IMG/VR virus record: IMGVR_UViG_3300025695_000007
Location: 1-64,000 of that record
DNA: 64,000 nucleotides
DNA from: a virus
Strand: one strand, 5' to 3'
Both the position numbers and the translations under genes were made by a program. Under the pieces are notes generated by a model, which saw only the letters and a list, made by a program, of their open reading frames with translations, ran no database searches and had not been told where the DNA came from. Below are positions 22,950 to 31,268 of this stretch, in pieces. Within the stretch, counting starts at the first letter, position 1. Every line of letters starts with the position of its first letter.

Positions 22950-25499
22950 TTATTCGTAAGTTGCGACTTGAGCAAGAACGTCAAACGAATTATTTGATAC
23001 TTTTATAACAGTAAAAGTATAAACTTCAGTACTATTGGGAGTTGCGCTAGTTGGCGCACCGCCTAACCACTTGATTGAAGCAGGAGCAGAGCCATCTATT
23101 GTTACATCAGTAACATAATATGCATTAGGGCCGTGGACTAAAGCAACAGCAAATGTCCTCACCCCTCCATTTTCCATTACAGAATTTAATGTAGCTGAAG
23201 TGGTCGCTGCAATATTAACCGTCCTATTCGCCTGCTGCCAATAAGGAGCGTAATAAACAGAATGCTTCTCAGCATATACATTGAATATGCCAGCTGAGGT
23301 AAAGTCTGTAAAAAATGCCTCTTCAATTCCAGTAGTTTTTATAGTGCCACTAGAAAATCCTGCGGTTTCTGCTGCATCTAATACATAAGGTTGAGCGTTT
23401 GGTAACTGATAGATGTATGCTTTACCAGAACTATTACCACCAGCATCATCTTCTAATTGAGCGCCAACAATTGCATAGTTACCGCTTATTGCTACTGGAA
23501 GACCAAAATAATCACTAGCACTTGTTGAATAAGCGTTGGGATTGTCGAGTGTATGAACCAGTGATCCAGTTGTTACATCGAAGATATATGCTTTACCTGA
23601 TTGAGTACCACCAGCATCATCTTCAAACCAAGCGCCAACAATCGCATAGTTACCTGATATAGCTACCGACTCACCAAATCTATCATTAGCACTTGTTGAA
23701 TAAGCATTGGGATTGTCGAGTGTATGAAGTAAAGCACCTGTTGATACATTGAAAATATAGGCTTTACCGGAACTAGCACCACCAGCATCATCTTCTAAAT
23801 AAGCGCCAACAATCGCATAGTTACCTGATATAGCTACTGAAAGCCCAAAATTATCACCACCACTTGTTGAATAAGCATTTGGATTATCTAGCGTATGAAG
23901 TAATGCGCCAGTTGTGACGTTAAAAATATATGCTTTACCAGAACTATTACCCCCGGCATCATCTTCGTTTTTAGCACCAACAATCGCATAGTTACCTGAT
24001 ATTGCTACTGACCAACTAAAATAATCAGAGCTACTCGTTGAATAAGCGTTAGGATTGTCGAGTGTATGAACCAGTGATCCAGTTGTTACATCGAAGATAT
24101 ATGCTTTACCTGATTGAGTACCACCAGCATCATCTTCATAAGAAGCGCCAACAATAGCATAATTACCAGATATGGCTACTGAGATACCAAAATAATCACT
24201 AACACTAGTACCATAAGCGGTAGGATTGTCGAGTGTGTGAAGTAAAGCACCTGTTGTTACATCAAAGATATATGCTTTACCTGAACTAAGATTACCAGCA
24301 TCATCTTCGTTTTTAGCACCAACAATCGCATAGTTACCTGATATAGCTACTGAAAGCCCAAAATTATCACCACTACTATTACCATAAGCATTTGGATTAT
24401 CGAGTGTATGGACCAGTGATCCAGTAGTGACGTTAAAAATATATGCTTTACCAGAACTATTACCCCCGGCATCATCTTCTAAATAAGCGCCAACAATTGC
24501 ATAGTTACCGCTTATTGCTACTGGAAGACCAAAATAATCACTAGCACTTGTTGAATAAGCGTTGGGGTTATCTAGCGTATGGAACAGCGATGCTGTAAAT
24601 GAAGACCCGCCTGAAGCATCAGCAAACGATAGAGTACCGGAACCATCAGTTGTTAAAACTTGACCTGCGTTCCCATTAGATACCGGCAAAGTCAAAGTGT
24701 ATCCAGAATTATTTGTCATATCAGGAATTTTAATGACGACATTATTACCTGAAAAATGCCTTAGCTCAATTCCTGATTGTTGGTCCCCCCAATCTTTTCG
24801 GATAGGGAGATAGTTTAATGGAGAGGTATATTGAAGAAGGCTAACCTCTGTAAGTTGACCTACCGCATATATCCCGTGATTATTACCATTTAAGATATTA
24901 CCTAACGCAGGGGAAGAGTCTTCAAAAACACTGGAGATTCCGCCAGAAGCTGGTGTAGACCAAGACAGAGCACCGGAACCATTGGTAGTTAAAACTGTAC
25001 CTTCAGTTCCGTCAGACGTTGGGAATGTGTACGAATTATTGAAGGTGATTGGACCAGTACTAGCAATCCCAATTCGAGTCTGGTTTTCGGTGAGTAAACT
25101 TATGGTCCCGCCGCCGGATTCACTAGTGCCTGCAATTAAAGACATGCTACTATTAGCGGTACTAATCGACAGCGGATTAACGTTTGATTGAACCCCTGTA
25201 AGAGCAGCAGCATCCATAATCTTGAGCATTTCAGTTGATCCGCTCTTAAATAAAGCTGTTCCTGAAAATGCCTTCGAGTTTAAGTCAAGATCACCACCCA
25301 ACTGCGGAGTGGTATCTTCTACAACATTAGAGATGCCGCCAGAAGCATCAGTAAATGATAGCGTACCGGAACCATCAGTAGCTAGTACTTGACCAGCAGT
25401 ACCGTCAGTTGCGGGATAATTTAGCCCGCCCACTGAAGCTAAATCACCGTTTGCGTCTAAATTTCTTGTAAAATTTGATAATTTAAGGCTTGTTGACAT
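22950..25499 (-). CDS. Tail-fibre protein with a probable seven-bladed beta-propeller
   Basis: An 849-residue fibre protein. Residues 1-300 hold beta modules shared with the 778-residue fibre (GQVLATDGSG, GTVLTTNGSG, GQVLTTDGSG and VEDTTPQLGGDLDLNS). Residues 305-703 are seven repeats of exactly 57 residues with the core HTLDNPNAY, AISGNYAIVGA, EDDAGG and SGKAYIF, which match FG-GAP/integrin-type propeller blades. The last 145 residues form a separate beta domain. Seven equal blades would close into a ring, a good shape for binding a surface receptor. Ribosome site AAGGAG. Confidence 0.8.
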   Translation of the reverse strand: MSTSLKLSNFTRNLDANGDLASVGGLNYPATDGTAGQVLATDGSGTLSFTDASGGISNVVEDTTPQLGGDLDLNSKAFSGTALFKSGSTEMLKIMDAAALTGVQSNVNPLSISTANSSMSLIAGTSESGGGTISLLTENQTRIGIASTGPITFNNSYTFPTSDGTEGTVLTTNGSGALSWSTPASGGISSVFEDSSPALGNILNGNNHGIYAVGQLTEVSLLQYTSPLNYLPIRKDWGDQQSGIELRHFSGNNVVIKIPDMTNNSGYTLTLPVSNGNAGQVLTTDGSGTLSFADASGGSSFTASLFHTLDNPNAYSTSASDYFGLPVAISGNYAIVGAYLEDDAGGNSSGKAYIFNVTTGSLVHTLDNPNAYGNSSGDNFGLSVAISGNYAIVGAKNEDDAGNLSSGKAYIFDVTTGALLHTLDNPTAYGTSVSDYFGISVAISGNYAIVGASYEDDAGGTQSGKAYIFDVTTGSLVHTLDNPNAYSTSSSDYFSWSVAISGNYAIVGAKNEDDAGGNSSGKAYIFNVTTGALLHTLDNPNAYSTSGGDNFGLSVAISGNYAIVGAYLEDDAGGASSGKAYIFNVSTGALLHTLDNPNAYSTSANDRFGESVAISGNYAIVGAWFEDDAGGTQSGKAYIFDVTTGSLVHTLDNPNAYSTSASDYFGLPVAISGNYAIVGAQLEDDAGGNSSGKAYIYQLPNAQPYVLDAAETAGFSSGTIKTTGIEEAFFTDFTSAGIFNVYAEKHSVYYAPYWQQANRTVNIAATTSATLNSVMENGGVRTFAVALVHGPNAYYVTDVTIDGSAPASIKWLGGAPTSATPNSTEVYTFTVIKVSNNSFDVLAQVATYE
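23391..24587 (-). repeat. Seven tandem 171-bp coding repeats
   Basis: Repeat starts on the minus strand are 24587, 24416, 24245, 24074, 23903, 23732 and 23561, every interval exactly 171 bases (57 codons). Variation is concentrated just after NAY (SASDYFGLP, SSGDNFGLS, SVSDYFGIS, SSSDYFSWS, SGGDNFGLS, SANDRFGES, SASDYFGLP) and before EDDAG. The first and last copies share 80 identical bases (24487-24566 and 23461-23540). Confidence 0.95.
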
Positions 25500-25509
25500 T
25501 TAATGCTCC

Positions 25510-28500
25510 TTATGCCTGAGATTCTGACCAAGTGATGCGTGCAGAAGCTTGTAATGGACTTGATGCCGTAATACCTGATGTATCAGCAACTTGAATTGCA
25601 ACAGTCAAGATATCTGGACCGTTGGGGAATGTTCCGTCACCGCCAAGAATCGAGTTACCCATGTCGATAACAGATGCAAGTGAGAAGTTAGTTGATGCAC
25701 CCAAACGTTTACCGGCTGAGTCTGTTGTACCACCTGATGCACGGAACGAGAAGATTTCTGAACCGCCAGTTACTTCATCACCTGTATTGTGTTTCAATAG
25801 CTGTGATAGAGATGGTTGTTTAACACTTTCCCAAGCAACACGACTCAAGTCAGCGTTAAGAATCAACTTAACCTCACAGTCATGCGTTAGAATCAAACCA
25901 ACTTCTTGCAATTTCAATTGCATTCTGTTAATAATATCACGCTCACCAAGTTGTCCAGATACACCACCGTCAACAGAAGGTGCAAGACGCAACGTAACAA
26001 GTGGAATAGTTGCTGTACCAAGGTTCAACCCATCACCACCGGTTGCGGGTTCACCAATATTAACAGTAGTGCCACCGCTTACGCTCGGATATACAGCAGG
26101 ATAGCTTCTTCCGCTTGATACGTAGATAGCCGCATATACTGTACTACCGCTGTATCGTGTGTAAGAAATTTCTTCCCCGTTCAACTCTCCACCAGATGTG
26201 TAGAGTTTTGTGCCATTAGACAACTTAGCGCCATCTGTATCAGCAAACGGAATTTCAACATAGAAGTCAAATGTACGTTGCTGCTTGTTAGATTCGAATA
26301 TTAGCTGACTATTAGCGGTTGTTGTTGCAGTCAATGCTTGACCGTTTGTAAACGATAGCGAGTTCGATTGTGCTGTGAACAAGTACGCTTCATCTTCGTC
26401 AAATCGACCATCCATAATTACCGATGTACCCCAGTGGAATAGTGTCGGTGCATATGTTGGGTTAGGACCGTTGACAACTTCATACTTAGCTGGAATGTTA
26501 CCAGAACGCATATATGCTTCATCTAGCCTGTTGTTGTGAACGAATTCATGTACGTATCTTACATGACCTTCACGGTCTTTGAAGCCGAAACGAATCTTAC
26601 CAGCACCATACCATGAGTAATCCATGTAAGCCATCTGAATCTTGTGAATATCAAGATTGAAGCCTTCTGGTCCTGTACCGTCAGCACGGTCCAAATTCCA
26701 CTCTGACTGAGGAACTTTAACATCAATAGTTTTTGTTAGAATGATGCTTGACTCCGATGTTCCACGATATTCTGGCTGTACGAACATTTCTGATCTAGAG
26801 TTAATCTTCGTGATCTTATATGACATACCACGAATAACTACATAGTCACCAACTGTAAGTTGAGTCGAGAAGTTTGTGTTTGTACCCAAAATTGTGTTAC
26901 TATTCTTGGTACAAGTAACAGTACCACTCAACTGCGTTGTTGATGATCTGCGACAGGCTTTAAGTTGTTGACCATCATATTCAAAGAAGAATCCGTTCTG
27001 ATAGTCAAACATACCAGCACGTGTGGCCGCATCAGAATATGAATCTACAACGTATTGAATGATGCCGCCAGGCAATGAAGTACCAGGCAATCTAGGCAAT
27101 GTAAACGTAAACGTTGACGGCGAAGTAGTTGTTACTTCATACGAGTCATTGTAAATAGAATCGTTTGCACCAGAGAACGTGACAAACAAGCCGTCAGATA
27201 GTCTGTGCGGATACTTAGTTGTTACTGTAACTGTTGTGCCTGAAGCCGTAATAGTATCAACGATTACGGGAGGGCTAAAGTTAATAGCAAGTGACGTTTG
27301 AATCCCCTTACCAGATTGGTAACGGAAGTATTTACGTGTCTGTCTGGTAATCTGTGAATATGGAGCAGTACCAGCTGCAATTTCAACGCCACCATCAAAC
27401 GGTCTGTGGACAGCATATCCGTCAGGTCTTGCATAGATTGCAGATTCAACAAAGTATTTTGTTGATGCTGATGTAAATCCTACGGGTCTATCGAGCTGCA
27501 TAATTTCATCATCTGCAATTGCAACAACCGTGAACGAGTTAAGCGAACCAGGTGTAGCAGTATTATCTTTAATAAAGATAGTGTCGCCCGGTTTAAAGTA
27601 ACGCTTAAACAGAGTTTCGGTACCAGATAGAGTATCACTTGTTGATGTTGTCGCAACAGTACCTGCCGCTTCTGATACACCACTAATTGTTGATGATTCA
27701 ATTCTATGTGTGCCTGTTCCAGCAGTCAAAGCAATAGCTGCTCCAGAAGCCCAATCATCGCTCGAGGCTGCAAGTTGGATATATTCATCATCAACAACAA
27801 TAACGTAATAATCATTATTATGGGTCAACCCACCAATACTTGCATTACCATTATTATTGTATGTTATAATTGTGCCATTTTGTAGTTTATGGCCTGATGA
27901 TATATGAATATTATCATTTGCAATTGTGCTAGCATCTGTATCATAATCAATAGGATTAATCTGGAAGTTCGTTTGAATGCTTATGTCTGTATCTGTAGTG
28001 CTTGTAGCCGTGTATGCGCCATCAACAGCACCGATCTCAGCCGATGTTGTTTCAAACGACAATGTAGCCGCCCCTGAATTTGTTAAGTTGATTGTGAAAT
28101 CGTTATTATTTTTCAATGCAATTCTGTCAGAGCTAACAACACTAGTCAAGTAATTTTGTTGATTAGTTAGAGTTGGATAAATGAAATCTGTTGCAATATC
28201 ATCAATAATAGCTTGAGACAACTGCTGAGCTTGTGTCGTACCCCATGTTATTGCATCATCTACCGAAAACTGCACAAAAATTAACTTATCACCTTCGACA
28301 GTGTAATTGTTTGGATACACATATCCGTTGACGCTACTACGAGTGTAGGAATAAGCATTCACTCCAGTTGTGCTATTAAACACTGATCTATCACGTATTT
28401 TAATACACGCAACTATCATATCATTAGCAGAGCTTCCTCCGGCTCTAAGCCAAGAGCATGAGTAGTAATAGTTCTTACCATTTGAAGAATATGAAATTGC

Positions 28501-31011
28501 ACTGGTATTCGATCCTGATCTAGATGTACCTTGACCAGACCAATACAAAGTCAAATACAGGTTCATACGAGCATAGCTATCCGTACCCATATCAGGTTCA
28601 AAAACTGCAGCGTAGTATGGAATTGTGGAGTTTGCAGTCCAGTCGGTTCCTACCGCACCTATTTTATAACCAGAGTATAGCGTTGAATTCCAAGGATTAT
28701 ATACGCTTGATGATGAAATATCATCTACATATGGAGTGACATATTGATAGGTATTGACACTAGGCAGGAGGTATTGCCCAGTATTATATGCGAACGTTGA
28801 GTATGAAATATTAGTTGAGGATGAGTCAGTAATACGAAATCCGCTTGTGGTGGTTGAAGTCGATAGATTAACTCTACCAGATAAGTTTGTCATATATGTA
28901 TCAAGCGCACCATCAATTACGTTCCATGCGAATATATTTGTTTCACCTGGTTCGTGTACAACAGTACCAGATTGTGACGAAGGAGTTGTTCCGCCAGATG
29001 AATCAAATTTCAATTCAACATTGTCTGATAGCGAGTGTGCAGCAAGATAGAAGCTATTTTTAGTTGGATTGGCCTTGTTACCAACAAATGAATAACTTCC
29101 TGTTGCATCATAAATTCTTGCAGAACCTTGACTCCAAACAATTCTAAATCTATCGTCCGATACAGCTTCTACTGTGTAGTTTCCAGAACTTAAATTTGTT
29201 CGAGACGTATTGTTGTATTGAACGCCAAGAGTACCGCTATTAACAGTTAATGATAACGGCAATCCAGTCAGCATTTCGTGACCGGCGGCATAGAATGTGT
29301 CGCCTTCTTCGTCTTTTTTCAACGGCACCCAAAATGCTGTTCTACTTGAGTAGCTATCTGTAAAGCCGTTGCGACTGTTTGTAGAAGTACCATATGAATA
29401 GAATCGAATATATCTTTGTGTAAAGATGTTGCCAGAATAAAAACTACTTGTATAATAACTGCCAGCAAATATAGAATCGTCTTCAATCCAATTATATACG
29501 CCCGGTGTTGTGGAGGATTCGCCGTAAGATGAGTTCAATGTACTTGACTGATAATACGAAAGATTTTGATATCCGTGGAGCGCAGCCGTACCAAACAAAA
29601 TGCCCTTTCCGCTACTGCTGGTATAAGTAGATGCGTTACCCAATCCGTATCCCGAACCAAAGTATGATGCTAAGTCCCAACCAGATCCTACACCATTGTT
29701 ACTATATGCACGTGTGTAGCCATAAGCGTAAGAATCGTTTGCTAATTTGGAACCTGACAATAGTTCATAAACAACACCGATACACGCACGACCATAGTTG
29801 TATGTGCCAGCAGATGAAAAGTTGATTGCAGCACCGTTATATGTTGTAGTAAGTTGGATTGTGTTATCATCAACCCTTTTGATGTAATAAACAGTCATTC
29901 TTGACAACCCACCAATTTGTGTGTCGCCAGAAGGTGGAATATAGAGAACACAATCATTGTCTCTCATTCCATGAGAGGTCCATGTGATTGTATTATTTGT
30001 TGTGTCAACACCCGATGCATTGAACTTTGTCGAATGCATAGGAATATACTGTTTTGTTTCAGTAAGTGTTTGATCAAACGAAGTCAAATCAAAAGCTAGA
30101 GTATCTTCATAATCAACGTATGGTCGACCATCGGGTGCAGTTGATGTTGTTGAGTTAGTTAGACCCAATGTCTTCTTAGCAATAGTATTTGTCAGATAGA
30201 AGTTAGAATCTTGAACAAAACCGTGTGGGTTTGGAGTACTAATTGTCAGTGTCGAGTTAGCGGCCTCATCTGTGCTAAATCCATTATCTTTATCATACGT
30301 AATTTGCGACCCACTGTAGAACTGACCTGGTGTAACCGCAGTGTAAGAAGAACCTATTGAACCTGTAATAGTCTGATTAGCATTAGCTTGATAGATGAAA
30401 GAGTTTGGCAATACACTCTTTACTAGAAACTTACCTTCCGCTGTTCGAGATGCAAGACCTTGAACATCAATAGGTGTGCCAACAACTAGACCATGCGGAA
30501 TTGATGTGCTCACCGTGATTAAATCTGATCCAGCAGAGGCAGTAATATCAGTGATGAACGCAATTGCCGCATCGCCATCTGCGACATAGTACGAGGGAAC
30601 GTTTTGAGAAAGTTCAACAGTTTCCCATTTAGTTGGCTGAAGACCATATTCAAAGTCAGTATCGATAAGGTTTTGAGGAGTCGATACACGAATTTTATGC
30701 ACAGGATCCACATATGACTCATGCATATCCATGTCTTGATGTGGCGTATCTACGATAATCTGAAGAACACTATCATCGGTTGACCCCGCAGCTGAGGTGT
30801 CAAAATCTAAAGTGATGGTAGTTAACTCAGTTTGCTCATTGAATACTACCGAACTTGCACCTTTCGCTGAATCCGCAAAGTTGTAAATGATAGTGCCTGT
30901 GCTAACGTCTGTTATAAGAAGTAGCTCTTCTTGTTTCACATACGCTTCAACAGTAATCGTATCATTTACTGAGTCAAAAGTGTAGTAAGAATTAATAATC
31001 TTCTTTGCCAT
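25510..31011 (-). CDS. Giant virion structural protein (tail-associated)
   Basis: An 1833-residue protein with many repeated beta motifs of the type PHGL...G..V..G (for example STSIPHGLVVGTPIDVQG, TKYPHRLSDGLFVTFSG, GHEMLTGLPLSL). A conserved-looking region near residues 1450-1560 reads QMAYMDYSWYGAGKIRFGF, VHEFVHNNRLDEAYMRSGN, which I recall from large structural proteins of T4-like cyanophages. The C-terminus is a compact beta domain. Codon use (frequent TTG for Leu and GTT for Val) looks different from the flanking tail genes, hinting at separate origin. It is probably a tail-tip or fibre component. Confidence 0.7.
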   Translation of the reverse strand: MAKKIINSYYTFDSVNDTITVEAYVKQEELLLITDVSTGTIIYNFADSAKGASSVVFNEQTELTTITLDFDTSAAGSTDDSVLQIIVDTPHQDMDMHESYVDPVHKIRVSTPQNLIDTDFEYGLQPTKWETVELSQNVPSYYVADGDAAIAFITDITASAGSDLITVSTSIPHGLVVGTPIDVQGLASRTAEGKFLVKSVLPNSFIYQANANQTITGSIGSSYTAVTPGQFYSGSQITYDKDNGFSTDEAANSTLTISTPNPHGFVQDSNFYLTNTIAKKTLGLTNSTTSTAPDGRPYVDYEDTLAFDLTSFDQTLTETKQYIPMHSTKFNASGVDTTNNTITWTSHGMRDNDCVLYIPPSGDTQIGGLSRMTVYYIKRVDDNTIQLTTTYNGAAINFSSAGTYNYGRACIGVVYELLSGSKLANDSYAYGYTRAYSNNGVGSGWDLASYFGSGYGLGNASTYTSSSGKGILFGTAALHGYQNLSYYQSSTLNSSYGESSTTPGVYNWIEDDSIFAGSYYTSSFYSGNIFTQRYIRFYSYGTSTNSRNGFTDSYSSRTAFWVPLKKDEEGDTFYAAGHEMLTGLPLSLTVNSGTLGVQYNNTSRTNLSSGNYTVEAVSDDRFRIVWSQGSARIYDATGSYSFVGNKANPTKNSFYLAAHSLSDNVELKFDSSGGTTPSSQSGTVVHEPGETNIFAWNVIDGALDTYMTNLSGRVNLSTSTTTSGFRITDSSSTNISYSTFAYNTGQYLLPSVNTYQYVTPYVDDISSSSVYNPWNSTLYSGYKIGAVGTDWTANSTIPYYAAVFEPDMGTDSYARMNLYLTLYWSGQGTSRSGSNTSAISYSSNGKNYYYSCSWLRAGGSSANDMIVACIKIRDRSVFNSTTGVNAYSYTRSSVNGYVYPNNYTVEGDKLIFVQFSVDDAITWGTTQAQQLSQAIIDDIATDFIYPTLTNQQNYLTSVVSSDRIALKNNNDFTINLTNSGAATLSFETTSAEIGAVDGAYTATSTTDTDISIQTNFQINPIDYDTDASTIANDNIHISSGHKLQNGTIITYNNNGNASIGGLTHNNDYYVIVVDDEYIQLAASSDDWASGAAIALTAGTGTHRIESSTISGVSEAAGTVATTSTSDTLSGTETLFKRYFKPGDTIFIKDNTATPGSLNSFTVVAIADDEIMQLDRPVGFTSASTKYFVESAIYARPDGYAVHRPFDGGVEIAAGTAPYSQITRQTRKYFRYQSGKGIQTSLAINFSPPVIVDTITASGTTVTVTTKYPHRLSDGLFVTFSGANDSIYNDSYEVTTTSPSTFTFTLPRLPGTSLPGGIIQYVVDSYSDAATRAGMFDYQNGFFFEYDGQQLKACRRSSTTQLSGTVTCTKNSNTILGTNTNFSTQLTVGDYVVIRGMSYKITKINSRSEMFVQPEYRGTSESSIILTKTIDVKVPQSEWNLDRADGTGPEGFNLDIHKIQMAYMDYSWYGAGKIRFGFKDREGHVRYVHEFVHNNRLDEAYMRSGNIPAKYEVVNGPNPTYAPTLFHWGTSVIMDGRFDEDEAYLFTAQSNSLSFTNGQALTATTTANSQLIFESNKQQRTFDFYVEIPFADTDGAKLSNGTKLYTSGGELNGEEISYTRYSGSTVYAAIYVSSGRSYPAVYPSVSGGTTVNIGEPATGGDGLNLGTATIPLVTLRLAPSVDGGVSGQLGERDIINRMQLKLQEVGLILTHDCEVKLILNADLSRVAWESVKQPSLSQLLKHNTGDEVTGGSEIFSFRASGGTTDSAGKRLGASTNFSLASVIDMGNSILGGDGTFPNGPDILTVAIQVADTSGITASSPLQASARITWSESQA

Positions 31012-31017
31012 TTTATA

Positions 31018-31257
31018 TTATCCTAATGCAATTGAGTAAGCGATGGCGATTGCAGATGTAACACCCCCGCTGCCTCCTCCTTGGACTGATGCACCGCCAA
31101 TGGTAACATCCCCGCCCGAACCAACAACAACATCTCCTGCAACATTTAAATCGTTACTAAGATGCGCGTCTCTAAATTTTGCTGTTGAGTGTCCCAAATC
31201 AGCGTCTGTATGTCCTGGAACTAGTCCATTATCAACTGTAAATGCTACTTTTGCCAT
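31018..31257 (-). CDS. Small tail-fibre-type protein
   Basis: A 79-residue protein with AAGGAG close upstream. It begins MAKVAFTVDNGLVPGHTDA and continues DLGHSTAKFRDAHLSNDLNV, followed by a glycine-rich repeat (VVGSGGDVTIGGASVQGG). The FRDAHLSNDLNVAG segment is a motif found inside long phage fibres, where it introduces a beta-helix. As a separate short gene between two fibre genes it may be a detached fibre module or an adaptor. Confidence 0.65.
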   Translation of the reverse strand: MAKVAFTVDNGLVPGHTDADLGHSTAKFRDAHLSNDLNVAGDVVVGSGGDVTIGGASVQGGGSGGVTSAIAIAYSIALG

Positions 31258-31268
31258 TATTATCTCCT

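Noticed and set aside
23391-24587. CRISPR-like regular repeats
   Set aside because: The unit is 171 bases without spacers and translates in frame into a protein repeat.
25622-26104. 160-residue plus-strand frame inside the giant structural gene
   Set aside because: Antisense shadow with no ribosome site or motif.
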